Assembly (NCBI GenBank): GCA_012960035.1
Contig: DUBZ01000155.1
Location: 333-52,863, forward strand
Source: Myxococcales bacterium
GTDB lineage: Bacteria; Myxococcota_A; UBA9160; UBA4427
Reading direction: 5' to 3'
DNA: 52,531 nucleotides
A model generated the notes under the pieces. The model was not told the DNA's origin. It searched no databases and saw only the letters and a program-made list of their open reading frames with translations. The stretch's first letter is position 1; each line of letters starts with the position of its first letter. The translations under genes and the position numbers were made by a program. This document shows, in pieces, positions 39,278-47,709 of this stretch.

Positions 39278-41404
39278 GTGGAGCCATCACTTCCAATCGT
39301 TCGGATTGTCATTCTCGGTTCGACGTCGACGGTCTTGCACAGCGCCGGCTCGGCTCGGCTCACCGAAGTCAGCGCTCCAGAGGCTGCATCATCTCACGCT
39401 GGGACCAGCGTCGTAGCGCTCCATGACACCCGTGCCGCGTTAGCACGTCTCGGTGGCGAGGTGTCGGTCGATCTTATATCGGACCCGCACGCCGACCTCT
39501 CTGCGCTGGCCTTCGATGCTCTCGATCTCTTCGTTCTCGACTGTATTGATCCCGAAGAGGCGTCATTGTGGCTCGAACTCGTCCGCGACATTGGGCCTCC
39601 CGTTCTTGCGATACAGCGCGACGATGACGATGACTCTGCTTTGCAGCTGTTCCGCTGCGGCGCAGACCAATGCGTTCGTTTGGGCTCGGATTACATGCAT
39701 GTCGTTCCGGCAACCGCGCTTGAAATGATTCATCGTTGGCAACGGAAACGGGAGCGCGGACAAGTCGAGCGACACATTGAGTGGCTCGAAGGTTTCAACG
39801 ACGCCATTGTGAACCAGATCCCGGCTGCCCTCGCGGTCATTGATGGCGAGGGCAAGGTCGCTACGTTGAATCCACTGTTTTCGCAGCTGCTGGGCGTCGC
39901 TGCAGGCGAAGCACCAGGAAGACTCTTCAGCGCGGTATGCGACGCCGGGCTCTATCGTGCTGCGGGCTTTGACGAGATGGTCGAAGCGACACATCGTGGC
40001 GTTGACGTCGTCGCCCGAGAAGCACGTTGGACGAACGCGGATGGCGCAGCGCAAGTGTTTGATGTGCGCAGTCAGCAACTCGACGACAACGGACACGTGC
40101 TTCTTGTTCTCACCGACGTGAGCCAGATCGAACGACAAGCAGAGCAGATCGGCGAACTGCAGCGCTATAACGCGAACATCATTCAGAACATCAACAGCGC
40201 GCTGTTGGTGGTGAGCCGGTCGCGCAAGATCAACTATGCCAACAGCGCAGCCGAGAGCATACTTGGTGTCGAATGTGGGAAGCTGCCCGGGCGTCGCATC
40301 GCAGACTGGTTCCGCGACGACGAGACGGGGGTGCATCTCATTGTTCAGACCCTGATGGACGGCGTTCGCTTTAAAGGCGCAGAAACTCTCGTGACGCGCG
40401 AAGACGGCCGCTTGATTCCGATCGGGATCTCTTGCAGTCCGTTACTCGATGCCGCCGGCGAAACCCTCGGCGCGATCGCGATCTTTCAGGATTTGAGCGA
40501 GGTCAAGCAACTCGAGCGCCAAGCCATGCAGAGCGAAAAAATGGCCTCGATCGGTCAGCTTGCCGCAGGCGTCGCCCATGAGATCAATAACCCCATCGGC
40601 TTTATTCGCGCGAACTTGTTTCAGATGTCCGAGTACCTGGAAGACATGCAGGGTGTTTGGACTGAGCTCGAAGCACTACAGCTTGCGATCGCAAGCGGCG
40701 AGAACACCGACGTGATCCGGGCAAAGTCCGCAGCATTGAAAGACGTGAGCAATAAAATCGACCTCGACTATGTGCGCCGCGACTTCACCAAAGCGGTGAG
40801 CGAATCGCAAGAAGGTTCGGAACGCATCCGGCACATCGTGAAGGACTTGCGAGATTTCTCGCGGCAAGATTCAGCGAAGTCGGAACTTGCGGACATCAAC
40901 GAATGTCTTGAGTCGACGGCCAATATTGTATGGACCATGGCAAAGCATGCGGTCACGCTGGAGAAAGACTTAGGGGTGTTGCCCAAGCTGCGCTGTTACC
41001 CGATGCAGCTCAAGCAAGTGTTCATGAACCTCCTGCACAACGCGAGCCAAGCAATCGAAGGGCGCATCGCCGAAGAAGAGATTGACGAAGTCACCTCAGG
41101 TGAGGTCGTCGTTCGCACGTTTTGCAAAGACGGCGGTGTGGGGATCACGATTACAGACAACGGAACGGGCGTTGCGCCCGAACACATGGCGCGAATTTTT
41201 GATCCGTTCTTTACCACCAAGGAGGTCGGAGCCGGTACGGGTCTAGGGCTCTCGACATCGTACAACATCGTGGCGCGGCACGGCGGAAACATTAGTGTGT
41301 CGAGCGAAGTCGGGAAGGGGACCACCTTCGACATTTGGTTGCCAGAGAGTGTGAACCCGGACGCAGGGGACCGAGCTGACGCAGGGGTTGTGCTTGACGA
41401 CTGA
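39278..41404 (+). CDS. PAS-domain sensor histidine kinase
   Basis: A 708-residue, apparently soluble kinase. Residues 1-150 resemble a receiver that lacks the phosphorylation site pattern (LDLFVLDCIDPEEA). Two PAS domains follow at about 170-275 (AALAVIDGEGKVATLNPLFS) and 295-410 (SALLVVSRSRKINYANSAAE). The HisKA motif is GVAHEINNPIGFIRA; the ATPase has NLLHNASQAI, TDNGTGV, FFTTKEVGAGTGLGLS. The His-Glu-Ile-Asn-Asn-Pro box places it with NtrB-like kinases, which fits the adjacent NtrC-type regulator. GTG at 39278 has GGGGGAG upstream. A receiver gene overlaps its stop. Confidence 0.9.
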   Translation: MEPSLPIVRIVILGSTSTVLHSAGSARLTEVSAPEAASSHAGTSVVALHDTRAALARLGGEVSVDLISDPHADLSALAFDALDLFVLDCIDPEEASLWLELVRDIGPPVLAIQRDDDDDSALQLFRCGADQCVRLGSDYMHVVPATALEMIHRWQRKRERGQVERHIEWLEGFNDAIVNQIPAALAVIDGEGKVATLNPLFSQLLGVAAGEAPGRLFSAVCDAGLYRAAGFDEMVEATHRGVDVVAREARWTNADGAAQVFDVRSQQLDDNGHVLLVLTDVSQIERQAEQIGELQRYNANIIQNINSALLVVSRSRKINYANSAAESILGVECGKLPGRRIADWFRDDETGVHLIVQTLMDGVRFKGAETLVTREDGRLIPIGISCSPLLDAAGETLGAIAIFQDLSEVKQLERQAMQSEKMASIGQLAAGVAHEINNPIGFIRANLFQMSEYLEDMQGVWTELEALQLAIASGENTDVIRAKSAALKDVSNKIDLDYVRRDFTKAVSESQEGSERIRHIVKDLRDFSRQDSAKSELADINECLESTANIVWTMAKHAVTLEKDLGVLPKLRCYPMQLKQVFMNLLHNASQAIEGRIAEEEIDEVTSGEVVVRTFCKDGGVGITITDNGTGVAPEHMARIFDPFFTTKEVGAGTGLGLSTSYNIVARHGGNISVSSEVGKGTTFDIWLPESVNPDAGDRADAGVVLDD

Positions 41405-41795
41405 GTCCACGGAGCCGGCCCGCAATCCCGTGTTGCTGATCATCGACGACGAGACGCGCATCCTTACGGCGATGCAGCGTTCATTGCGGCGCGAGGGCTA
41501 CGAGATCCTTACAGCTGCGACGCCAGAGGACGCGCTGTTCATTGCAAAATCTCGTACGCTCGACATCGTGCTTTGCGATCAGAGGATGCCCGGCATGCGA
41601 GGGACCGAGCTGCTCGCCAAGATCGGAGAAGTGCACCCTCACGCAACGCGAATCTTGATGACAGGTTGGACGGACGCGGTGACGATCGGCGAACTCGAAA
41701 GCCTCGGGATATCCGGCATCTTCGCCAAGCCGTGGGAAGACGCCGAACTCAAAAAACTCCTGCGCAAGGCCGCGTCTGTTATTGCGAGCGGTTGA
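41394..41795 (+). CDS. Stand-alone receiver-domain protein
   Basis: A 133-residue single receiver: VLLIIDDETRILTAM, phospho-Asp in IVLCDQRMPGMRGTE, Thr in ILMTGWTDA and Lys in FAKPWED. The sequence resembles receivers of the RpfG/HD-GYP group, but no output domain follows. It can relay or drain phosphoryl groups from the kinase it overlaps. The TTG at 41394 sits six bases after AGGGG; 41388 is the alternative. The 11-base overlap with the kinase gene implies coupled translation. Confidence 0.88.
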   Translation: MTTESTEPARNPVLLIIDDETRILTAMQRSLRREGYEILTAATPEDALFIAKSRTLDIVLCDQRMPGMRGTELLAKIGEVHPHATRILMTGWTDAVTIGELESLGISGIFAKPWEDAELKKLLRKAASVIASG

Positions 41796-41810
41796 ACGCG
41801 TGCGCCTGTA

Positions 41811-41850
41811 CATCTAGACACGTCGGGACCCATCTCGACACGTCGGCACC
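41811..41850. repeat. 20-base tandem direct repeat, two copies
   Basis: CATCTAGACACGTCGGGACC (41811-41830) is repeated as CATCTCGACACGTCGGCACC (41831-41850) with two differences. It fills most of the 69-base space between two convergent genes. Confidence 0.9.
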
Positions 41851-41864
41851 TGGGTGAATGAACC

Positions 41865-43166
41865 CTAAAGCTTGCGGAGGTATTCGATCGCGGCGTTCTG
41901 GGTGTTCTTCGCGCCGACGTTCAATACACGGAAGCGACGCTGGCTTCCCTTCATGTAGTAAATGCGTCCCTTTCCCGCGAAGCCCATTTCAAAGATCGTG
42001 AGATGCGGTGGGATCCCGCCTACTTTTCGGCGCACGGTGACGTTTTCTGCTTCGTCGTTCAAGCGTTTGAGCTTTTCCTCGCACTTGAGCTTCATGGCAT
42101 CGTCGCGCAGCGCGACGATGTCCTGCAGTGCGCGGTCGTCGACCTCAATGTTCCGGTAAAGCATTCCGTATCTCTTGCTGAGGACGTCGGCTTCCCGTGC
42201 TCGGCCGGCTTCTTGATTGGCAACGTCTTTCGATGCGCGTTTGAGGCTCGTCTCGAGATCTCGAATCGCGTCGTCGCGGTTTTCGAGGTCCTCGCTCGCT
42301 TCTTCCAAAAGATCTTCAAGAGCGTGGATCTCGCGTCCGAGCTCGCTGGCGCGCGCGGCGCTATCTCGCAGTTCGAGTTCGCGAAATTCGAGCTCTGCGA
42401 GTTTGCTTTCGAGGGTTTTGCGTTCGTCGCGAAGTTGATTGACCTCACTGGTGTGTTCGGGGTCGGTGGATTCGATCGAATGAAACTGTCGCCGCATTTG
42501 GTCGAGTTCGGCTTCGATCGTCCTCGCACGGTGTTCGGTTTCGACCCGGTTTTCCATGGCTTCTTCAAGCATGGTTCTCTGGCGTCGCGCATTGGCAAGG
42601 TTGCGCAGCCAAAGGATCTGCATCGCGAGTGCCGCGTAGAAGATCAAGATCGAATTCGCGAGGATTGAGTTGTGGGGCACCGAGACCGAGAGATAGGCCG
42701 TCGCGGGGAGAAGCCGCTCGGCATCGAGCAATATTTCTTTGTAGATGTACCGCTCAGCGGGCAGTTGGCTTCGCCCACCCGACACGTATATAAGTGTCGA
42801 GCCGTCGCGGCCAAGAATCGTCGGCGCGACATTGACCCCGCCGATCGAGATCCACAAAGACTGCTTCATGATGTAGTTGATGCGCATCTGGATCTGCGTT
42901 ATGACGGGGCGTCGATAGTTTGTGATCTCGATTGCGTCGCGCACGCGGTTTTCGAAGTGCGAGAGGAGGTGGGCCTCGACCGCGCGAATCGTAAACGTAT
43001 ATAGAAGGATGAGACCGGCGATGACGGCGAACGTGGAGCGGAACGAATAGATCCGATCGACGAGGCCCTGGGTCTCGCCGTCCTGCGACTCAACGGGGAG
43101 CGCGGCATCGGTGCTGGGGCTTGGGGGTCCCTCGGTGTCATGGCTGGCTGTCATGGGTTGGGTCAA
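41865..43166 (-). CDS. Membrane-anchored coiled-coil protein with RelE/HigB-like C-terminal domain
   Basis: A 433-residue protein. TM1 is at residues 44-64 (STFAVIAGLILLYTFTIRAV), a periplasmic part of about 100 residues follows, TM2 is at 167-187, then a long coiled coil (190-330, E/R/L-rich). The last ~100 residues (333-433) follow the addiction-module killer (RelE/HigB) layout: a two-helix start (DDRALQDIVALRDDAMKLKC), strands GKGRIYYMKG and RFRVLNVG, and the family-like end AKNTQNAAIEYLRKL, where killers have GGDKSTQ-xDI-A. No antitoxin gene is adjacent. It may be a tethered RNase or a structural reuse of the fold. The assignment is by eye. Confidence 0.7.
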   Translation of the reverse strand: MTQPMTASHDTEGPPSPSTDAALPVESQDGETQGLVDRIYSFRSTFAVIAGLILLYTFTIRAVEAHLLSHFENRVRDAIEITNYRRPVITQIQMRINYIMKQSLWISIGGVNVAPTILGRDGSTLIYVSGGRSQLPAERYIYKEILLDAERLLPATAYLSVSVPHNSILANSILIFYAALAMQILWLRNLANARRQRTMLEEAMENRVETEHRARTIEAELDQMRRQFHSIESTDPEHTSEVNQLRDERKTLESKLAELEFRELELRDSAARASELGREIHALEDLLEEASEDLENRDDAIRDLETSLKRASKDVANQEAGRAREADVLSKRYGMLYRNIEVDDRALQDIVALRDDAMKLKCEEKLKRLNDEAENVTVRRKVGGIPPHLTIFEMGFAGKGRIYYMKGSQRRFRVLNVGAKNTQNAAIEYLRKL

Positions 43167-43400
43167 AAGGTATCGCGCCCGGGGTCGAAAGCGACCGTAA
43201 AGTTCGGCAACACTGGCCCCAAGAGCCTAATTTGGCTTCCGTTTTGTGGAGATCCATGGACAAGACGGGAGGCTTGGCTCCGTGCTCGTTCAGACGCCGC
43301 CATGGGCGACACCGTTGCATCAGACCCGTTTGAAACGCCCGGCGAACATTGCGCATCCAACGCGCAGGCATCTGCAACTTGACTGCTATGGTCGCGCGCC

Positions 43401-44195
43401 ATGAGAGTAGTCGACCTCGACCGAGACATGAGCGACGTGATCCCGACCAGTATGAGCCGAGACAGTGAGTATTTGTTCGAGCGCATGACGCTCGAAACGA
43501 TTGACGCAGCATTGCCTGGGCCTGGCCAACGCATCCTTGATGTGGCCAGTGGTGTTGGACAGGACACCATCGCGATGGCGATGCGTGGTGCCAACGCGAT
43601 GGGTGCCGAACCTTCGCAGCGTATGATCGGCATGGCGCGCATGTTCGCCGAAGACAAGAAGATCGAGATGCCAAGCTGGGTGCAGTGTTGGTCTGATCAC
43701 TTGCCGTTTGCAACGGGTTCCTTCGATGCATCGATTTGCAAAGGTGCGATGGATCATTTCGATCGCCCCGAACTTGCGATCGCCGAAATGGCACGGGTGA
43801 CCGCAATCGACGGACGCGTCGTGCTCGCGATCGCAAACTTCGAATCGTTGTCGTGCCGCGTGGGGCGCGCCCTCGACGACTTCCGACGGGATGTTCTTGG
43901 CATCCCGGTGATTCGAGATCGTCGGGGCTATGACGCACCGAGCGATCACTTTACCCGCTACGAAGTCAACCTCATTCGCGAGCAGGCCGGGCGACATCTC
44001 ATCATCGACGAATTCCGTGGTGTATCCGTCGGTTGGGGCATGCCCGGTTGGGCGGGCTTCCTGCAAAAGCTTCCACAAGGGCTAGCCTTGCGATGCGTTC
44101 AGGCTTTTGATGCGCTCGCACGTTTCGCACCTGTGCTTGCCGACGTGATCGTCGTCGTCGGTCGCCCGCGACGCTCTGTTAACACCTCGGCGTAA
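43401..44195 (+). CDS. Class I SAM-dependent methyltransferase
   Basis: A 264-residue methyltransferase of the UbiE/Methyltransf_11 type. The SAM site is ILDVASGVGQDTIAMAM, then GAEPSQRMIGMARM, LPFATGSFDASICKGAMDHF and a last strand VLADVIVVVGRP. The motif I has Ala-Ser-Gly where most have Gly-x-Gly, which is tolerated. The substrate is unknown; the position by a glycan cluster suggests a sugar or lipid-linked acceptor. Its 3' end overlaps the convergent glycosyltransferase gene by 97 bases. ATG 43428 is an alternative start. Confidence 0.82.
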   Translation: MRVVDLDRDMSDVIPTSMSRDSEYLFERMTLETIDAALPGPGQRILDVASGVGQDTIAMAMRGANAMGAEPSQRMIGMARMFAEDKKIEMPSWVQCWSDHLPFATGSFDASICKGAMDHFDRPELAIAEMARVTAIDGRVVLAIANFESLSCRVGRALDDFRRDVLGIPVIRDRRGYDAPSDHFTRYEVNLIREQAGRHLIIDEFRGVSVGWGMPGWAGFLQKLPQGLALRCVQAFDALARFAPVLADVIVVVGRPRRSVNTSA

Positions 44196-45433
44196 ACTTC
44201 TGCGGTTCGCGCCGCGATCTTCTGCCACGAGAAAATCTCGTTTACGCGCGCGCGGCCCGTTGCGGCTAACTCGCGGCGCCGTTCGGGTTGGCTGATGAGG
44301 TCTTCGATGCCGCGGGCGAGGGCGTCTGCGTCATCGATCGGCACCGTGATGCCTCCCTTAGACTGTTCCATGACTTCGCGCAGCGCGCCGGCCGCGCATG
44401 CAACCACGGGTGTGCCACACGCCATCGCCTCAACAGCGGGAAGCCCAAAGCCTTCATAACGCGAAGGCACCGCGACGAGGGCAGCACGCTGGTAATGTTC
44501 GATCAACGTCTCTTGCGGCACGCGGCCAGTCACTTCGAGCCGATCCATGATCCCGGCGTCGCGTGCCCACTTGAAGACTTCATTTTCCGGATGATCGTTG
44601 TCGATGAGCGTGAGCGTAATGTGGGGCGACGTCTTGCCGAGCGCTTCGATCAACGTGCGGATCCCCTTGTTGGGGTCCGATGCCCGGCCGATGCAAAGCA
44701 CCTTGGCTTCGCTCTTGGGTACCACGTCGCTTGGTGAAAAGAGGTCTGTATCGATCCCGTTCCAAACGTTCGTGATCTTGCGTCGTGGCACGCCGAAGTC
44801 TTGGACGATCTGATCTGCGCTGCATTCAGAAGAAGTCAACACGCGATCAATGCGACGGGCCACGAAGGACTGCATCCCGATCGGGTAGAACTGCATCGAT
44901 CCAATCGCTTCGGTGATGTTGTTGTCGCGAATGAACGACGCCCCGCGATCGACGGAGAGCGGATGATGTACCGTTGTCACGACCGGCAAACCCAGCGCGC
45001 GCAGCCCGAGCAAGCCGTACCCGAGACACTGCACGTCGTGAACTAGGTCCCATCGTTGCCCCGCGCGCAAAAGTGCGCTGATGCTCCGAAACGCGCGTAC
45101 GCTAAACGCGAATGGCTCCGGAAGAAAACCCAAGCGACTCGCTGCGAGTTCGTACATGTTGAGTGGCTTGAAGGCCGCAAGTGGGTTCTGTTTGGGCACC
45201 ATGCCTGGGTAGTCGCGGGTAAACCACTTGGCCCAGTGCTCCTGGTTCTTGACGTGATGCACCCGGTCGGCAAATGGCATGGGGTCGGGGTAGGGGGGGC
45301 CGACAAAGACATCGATATCGAAACCGAGGCGTGCGAGTTCCCGAGTCAAGAACCAGAGGTACACGCCTTGACCGCCGCAGTTCATGTTGCCGCGGTAAGC
45401 AACGAAGCACAGACGCGTGCGCTCGGGCAGCAT
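44099..45433 (-). CDS. Glycosyltransferase family 4 (GT-B)
   Basis: A 444-residue retaining glycosyltransferase. The N-domain begins RLCFVAYRGNMNCGGQGVYL with FVGPPYPDPMPFAD; the C-domain has VLCIGRASDPNKGIRTLIEA and the nucleotide-sugar motif PSRYEGFGLPAVEAMACGTP. It is a clear paralogue of the enzyme at 46118-47377 (shared YRGNMxCGGQG). ATG 45433 is chosen because GAAGG lies six bases upstream and the methyltransferase stop is only three bases away. It should build an extracellular glycan or glycolipid from the cytoplasmic side. Confidence 0.87.
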   Translation of the reverse strand: MLPERTRLCFVAYRGNMNCGGQGVYLWFLTRELARLGFDIDVFVGPPYPDPMPFADRVHHVKNQEHWAKWFTRDYPGMVPKQNPLAAFKPLNMYELAASRLGFLPEPFAFSVRAFRSISALLRAGQRWDLVHDVQCLGYGLLGLRALGLPVVTTVHHPLSVDRGASFIRDNNITEAIGSMQFYPIGMQSFVARRIDRVLTSSECSADQIVQDFGVPRRKITNVWNGIDTDLFSPSDVVPKSEAKVLCIGRASDPNKGIRTLIEALGKTSPHITLTLIDNDHPENEVFKWARDAGIMDRLEVTGRVPQETLIEHYQRAALVAVPSRYEGFGLPAVEAMACGTPVVACAAGALREVMEQSKGGITVPIDDADALARGIEDLISQPERRRELAATGRARVNEIFSWQKIAARTAEVYAEVLTERRGRPTTTITSASTGAKRASASKA

Positions 45434-45435
45434 CG

Positions 45436-46149
45436 CTACCTTCGTCCGGGTAGGGGCTTTTCGGCGTAGAGGATTAGGCTCTTCGGGCAAACGAAATTGA
45501 GCCACTTCTCGAGCTTGGCCATGAGTTTTGAACCGGTCGCTTGAATGAGAAAGAGTCGATAGGCCCGCACCAACGCACTCTCGTCCGCGTTGGGCAAATG
45601 CATGATCGAACGCAGCACCCAGTACGGCGTGTGAAGGCCATGGGCAAAACCAACGCCAACGGTGTTGAGGCCAGCCTTGGCGAGGGCCTTTGCCAGCTGC
45701 TTTGGATCAAAGATGCGGATATGTCCACCGGGGCTTTCAAAGTACTCGTCGCCCATGCGGAGGTAGAGGTGTTCGCTTGTGGCAGTCGGAATCGTGATCG
45801 CGAGCTTGCCGCCGGGCTTCGTTACCCGCGCAAGTTCTCGGGCCGCGTCCTGGTAGCTGTGCACGTGCTCCATCACTTCGGAGCAGATCACGCGGTCGTA
45901 CGTTCCGTCCGCGAAGGGCAGCTGAAAGATATTGCCTTGGGTCATTTCACCGAAGCTGTTGACTGCACCCGCTTCTTTGCGCAGGCGTTTGGATGCGTCG
46001 CGCATGGCGTCGAAATCGAGGTCGAACCCGATGACGCGCGCACCTCGGCCCAACATGCCGAAGCAATGCCGTCCTTCGCCGCAACCGGCGTCAAGGACGA
46101 GGGAACCCGGTTGGATCTCAAGCCGCTCGAGATCGACGGTTAGAAGCAC
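45436..46149 (-). CDS. SAM-dependent methyltransferase of the glycan cluster
   Basis: A 237-residue methyltransferase (VLDAGCGEGRHCFGML, FDLDFDAMRDASKRL, LPFADGTYDRVICSEVMEHV, LARVTKPGGKLAITIP). The GTG at 46149 starts it, overlapping the end of the upstream glycosyltransferase by 32 bases and leaving three bases to the next one. It lies between two paralogous GT4 genes, so the acceptor is probably the same glycan or its lipid carrier. The longer frame to 46275 only shadows the upstream gene. Confidence 0.83.
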   Translation of the reverse strand: MLLTVDLERLEIQPGSLVLDAGCGEGRHCFGMLGRGARVIGFDLDFDAMRDASKRLRKEAGAVNSFGEMTQGNIFQLPFADGTYDRVICSEVMEHVHSYQDAARELARVTKPGGKLAITIPTATSEHLYLRMGDEYFESPGGHIRIFDPKQLAKALAKAGLNTVGVGFAHGLHTPYWVLRSIMHLPNADESALVRAYRLFLIQATGSKLMAKLEKWLNFVCPKSLILYAEKPLPGRR

Positions 46150-47377
46150 GAATGGTGTCCTCGAAGACGTTGACCAAGTTTGCAGCCGCGTCTTCCCAGC
46201 GGAAGATGTTTTGGACCCGGCGTCGTGCGGCTTCACCCATTGCTTCAGCCTTGCCGGGTTCGAACAGGATATCACGTGCGGCTTGCGCCATCGCTTGTGC
46301 GTCGCGGGGGGGCACGAGCCTGCCGGTGCGACCGTCGGTGCCGACCACTTCGGGAAGTGCGCCGGCGGCGTTCGCGATCACGGGCAGGCCACACGCCATC
46401 GCTTCACTGGCGGGAAAGCCAAAGCCTTCGAAGAATGAAGGCACGATCGCCGCGCGACCACTTGCGTACTGGCGCACGAGTTCGTCGCGCTCGAGCATCT
46501 CTTTCACGATGGTGACGCGGTTCTCCAAGCGGTACTTGCGAATCAACCGAGGCACGAGCCCGTTTTCGGGGATGCGACCATCAACGATCTTCAAGTTGAT
46601 GTGCTCAGGCAAAAGCGACAAGGCTTCGATCATGGTGCCGATGCCCTTCTTGCGGTCTTCGGTACGACCGACAAAGAGCAGGTCCGAATCTTTCTTCACA
46701 TCAGCACAAGGGTGAAAGATGTCGGTGTCGGTTCCGTTGTAGACCACGGGCACGTTTTTTTCGGGGATCTTGAAGTACCGCGCGATCTCTTTGCGTGACG
46801 CCTCGCTCACCGTCACGATGGTGGCAAGACGCGGCGCCACTTGTTCCTGCATGAAGAGCGGGAAGTAGAGCGTACGCTTGACCTTCTTGATCAATCGCGG
46901 GTCAATCGTGTAGTCGGCTTCCCGATCGATATGAAGCGGATGATGAATCACTGACACCACGGGCACGCCCATCGCTTGAATCGCGAGCAGCCCCCAGCTC
47001 AAGGTCTGGTTGTCGAAGATGACGTCGAAGTTGTACTTCTCCTGGAAATTCTTCCACTGCATCATCATGCGGAAGCCGAAGGTCTGCATCTCGGGGAACA
47101 CGCCCATCTTCGAAACGCCAAGTTCCCAAAGGCTCAACGGACGCAGCAACGAAAACGGTCGCTCCGGGTCGAAGTAGTCGGGGTGTTCGGCGCCAAAGAC
47201 GTTGTCGTTGTGGATCTTGTGGAGCGGAATGCCGGGCTCGAGCTCCGGGTAGGGCGGGCCTGCGAACACGTGCACGTCATGGCCCGCGTTCTTCCATTCT
47301 TTGGCGAGATAGGCGGCGTAAATTCCCTGGCCGCCACAGAACATATTCCCGCGATAGGTAAATAGAGCGATGCGCAC
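46118..47377 (-). CDS. Glycosyltransferase family 4 (GT-B)
   Basis: A 419-residue GT4 enzyme: RIALFTYRGNMFCGGQGIYA, VFAGPPYPELEPG, VIHHPLHIDREADY, LLFVGRTEDRKKGIGTMIEA and the donor-site motif PSFFEGFGFPASEAMACGLP. The GTG at 47377 has GGAGG six bases upstream; the longer frame to 47557 is not needed. The shared N-terminal YRGNMxCGGQG with the gene at 44099 points to an old duplication in this cluster. The donor and acceptor are unknown; sugar-lipid or exopolysaccharide assembly fits. Confidence 0.88.
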   Translation of the reverse strand: MRIALFTYRGNMFCGGQGIYAAYLAKEWKNAGHDVHVFAGPPYPELEPGIPLHKIHNDNVFGAEHPDYFDPERPFSLLRPLSLWELGVSKMGVFPEMQTFGFRMMMQWKNFQEKYNFDVIFDNQTLSWGLLAIQAMGVPVVSVIHHPLHIDREADYTIDPRLIKKVKRTLYFPLFMQEQVAPRLATIVTVSEASRKEIARYFKIPEKNVPVVYNGTDTDIFHPCADVKKDSDLLFVGRTEDRKKGIGTMIEALSLLPEHINLKIVDGRIPENGLVPRLIRKYRLENRVTIVKEMLERDELVRQYASGRAAIVPSFFEGFGFPASEAMACGLPVIANAAGALPEVVGTDGRTGRLVPPRDAQAMAQAARDILFEPGKAEAMGEAARRRVQNIFRWEDAAANLVNVFEDTIRASNRRSRAA

Positions 47378-47451
47378 TTCAGCCCTCCGGCTCTCCGCGC
47401 CGTCCGGTTCTTGCCCGGCGCGCGGTGGCAGTTCGGTCGCGACGACTCGGT

Positions 47452-47709
47452 TTAGTGGGTGTTGGAAGCGGCGGCATCGGCCGCCGGGATCTCTTCGTCC
47501 ATCTCTAGGACAGGCTCGGCCTCGACCTGGATGGTCGCAATCGTGAACCCGACCCAAGCCGTCAGCCCGAGCACAAAGAGTGTGAGGACCGTGACGGGGA
47601 TGGCGATCGCCATGTAGCTCCCGTTAAGCACCCCAATCACGAACAGCAGCGCGAGAACCCCAGCGCCAATACAAATTGCCCAACCCTGGGTTCGAGAAGC
47701 GTCATTCAT
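47452..47709 (-). CDS. Small two-helix membrane protein
   Basis: An 85-residue protein with two membrane helices (WAICIGAGVLALLFVIGVL; YMAIAIPVTVLTLFVLGLTA) and an acidic tail (EAEPVLEMDEEIPAADA). GGAG nine bases before the ATG at 47709 makes this better than the TTG at 47715. It is 74 bases upstream of the GT4 gene on the same strand. It could be an accessory subunit of the glycan machinery; no family is recognised. Confidence 0.7.
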   Translation of the reverse strand: MNDASRTQGWAICIGAGVLALLFVIGVLNGSYMAIAIPVTVLTLFVLGLTAWVGFTIATIQVEAEPVLEMDEEIPAADAAASNTH

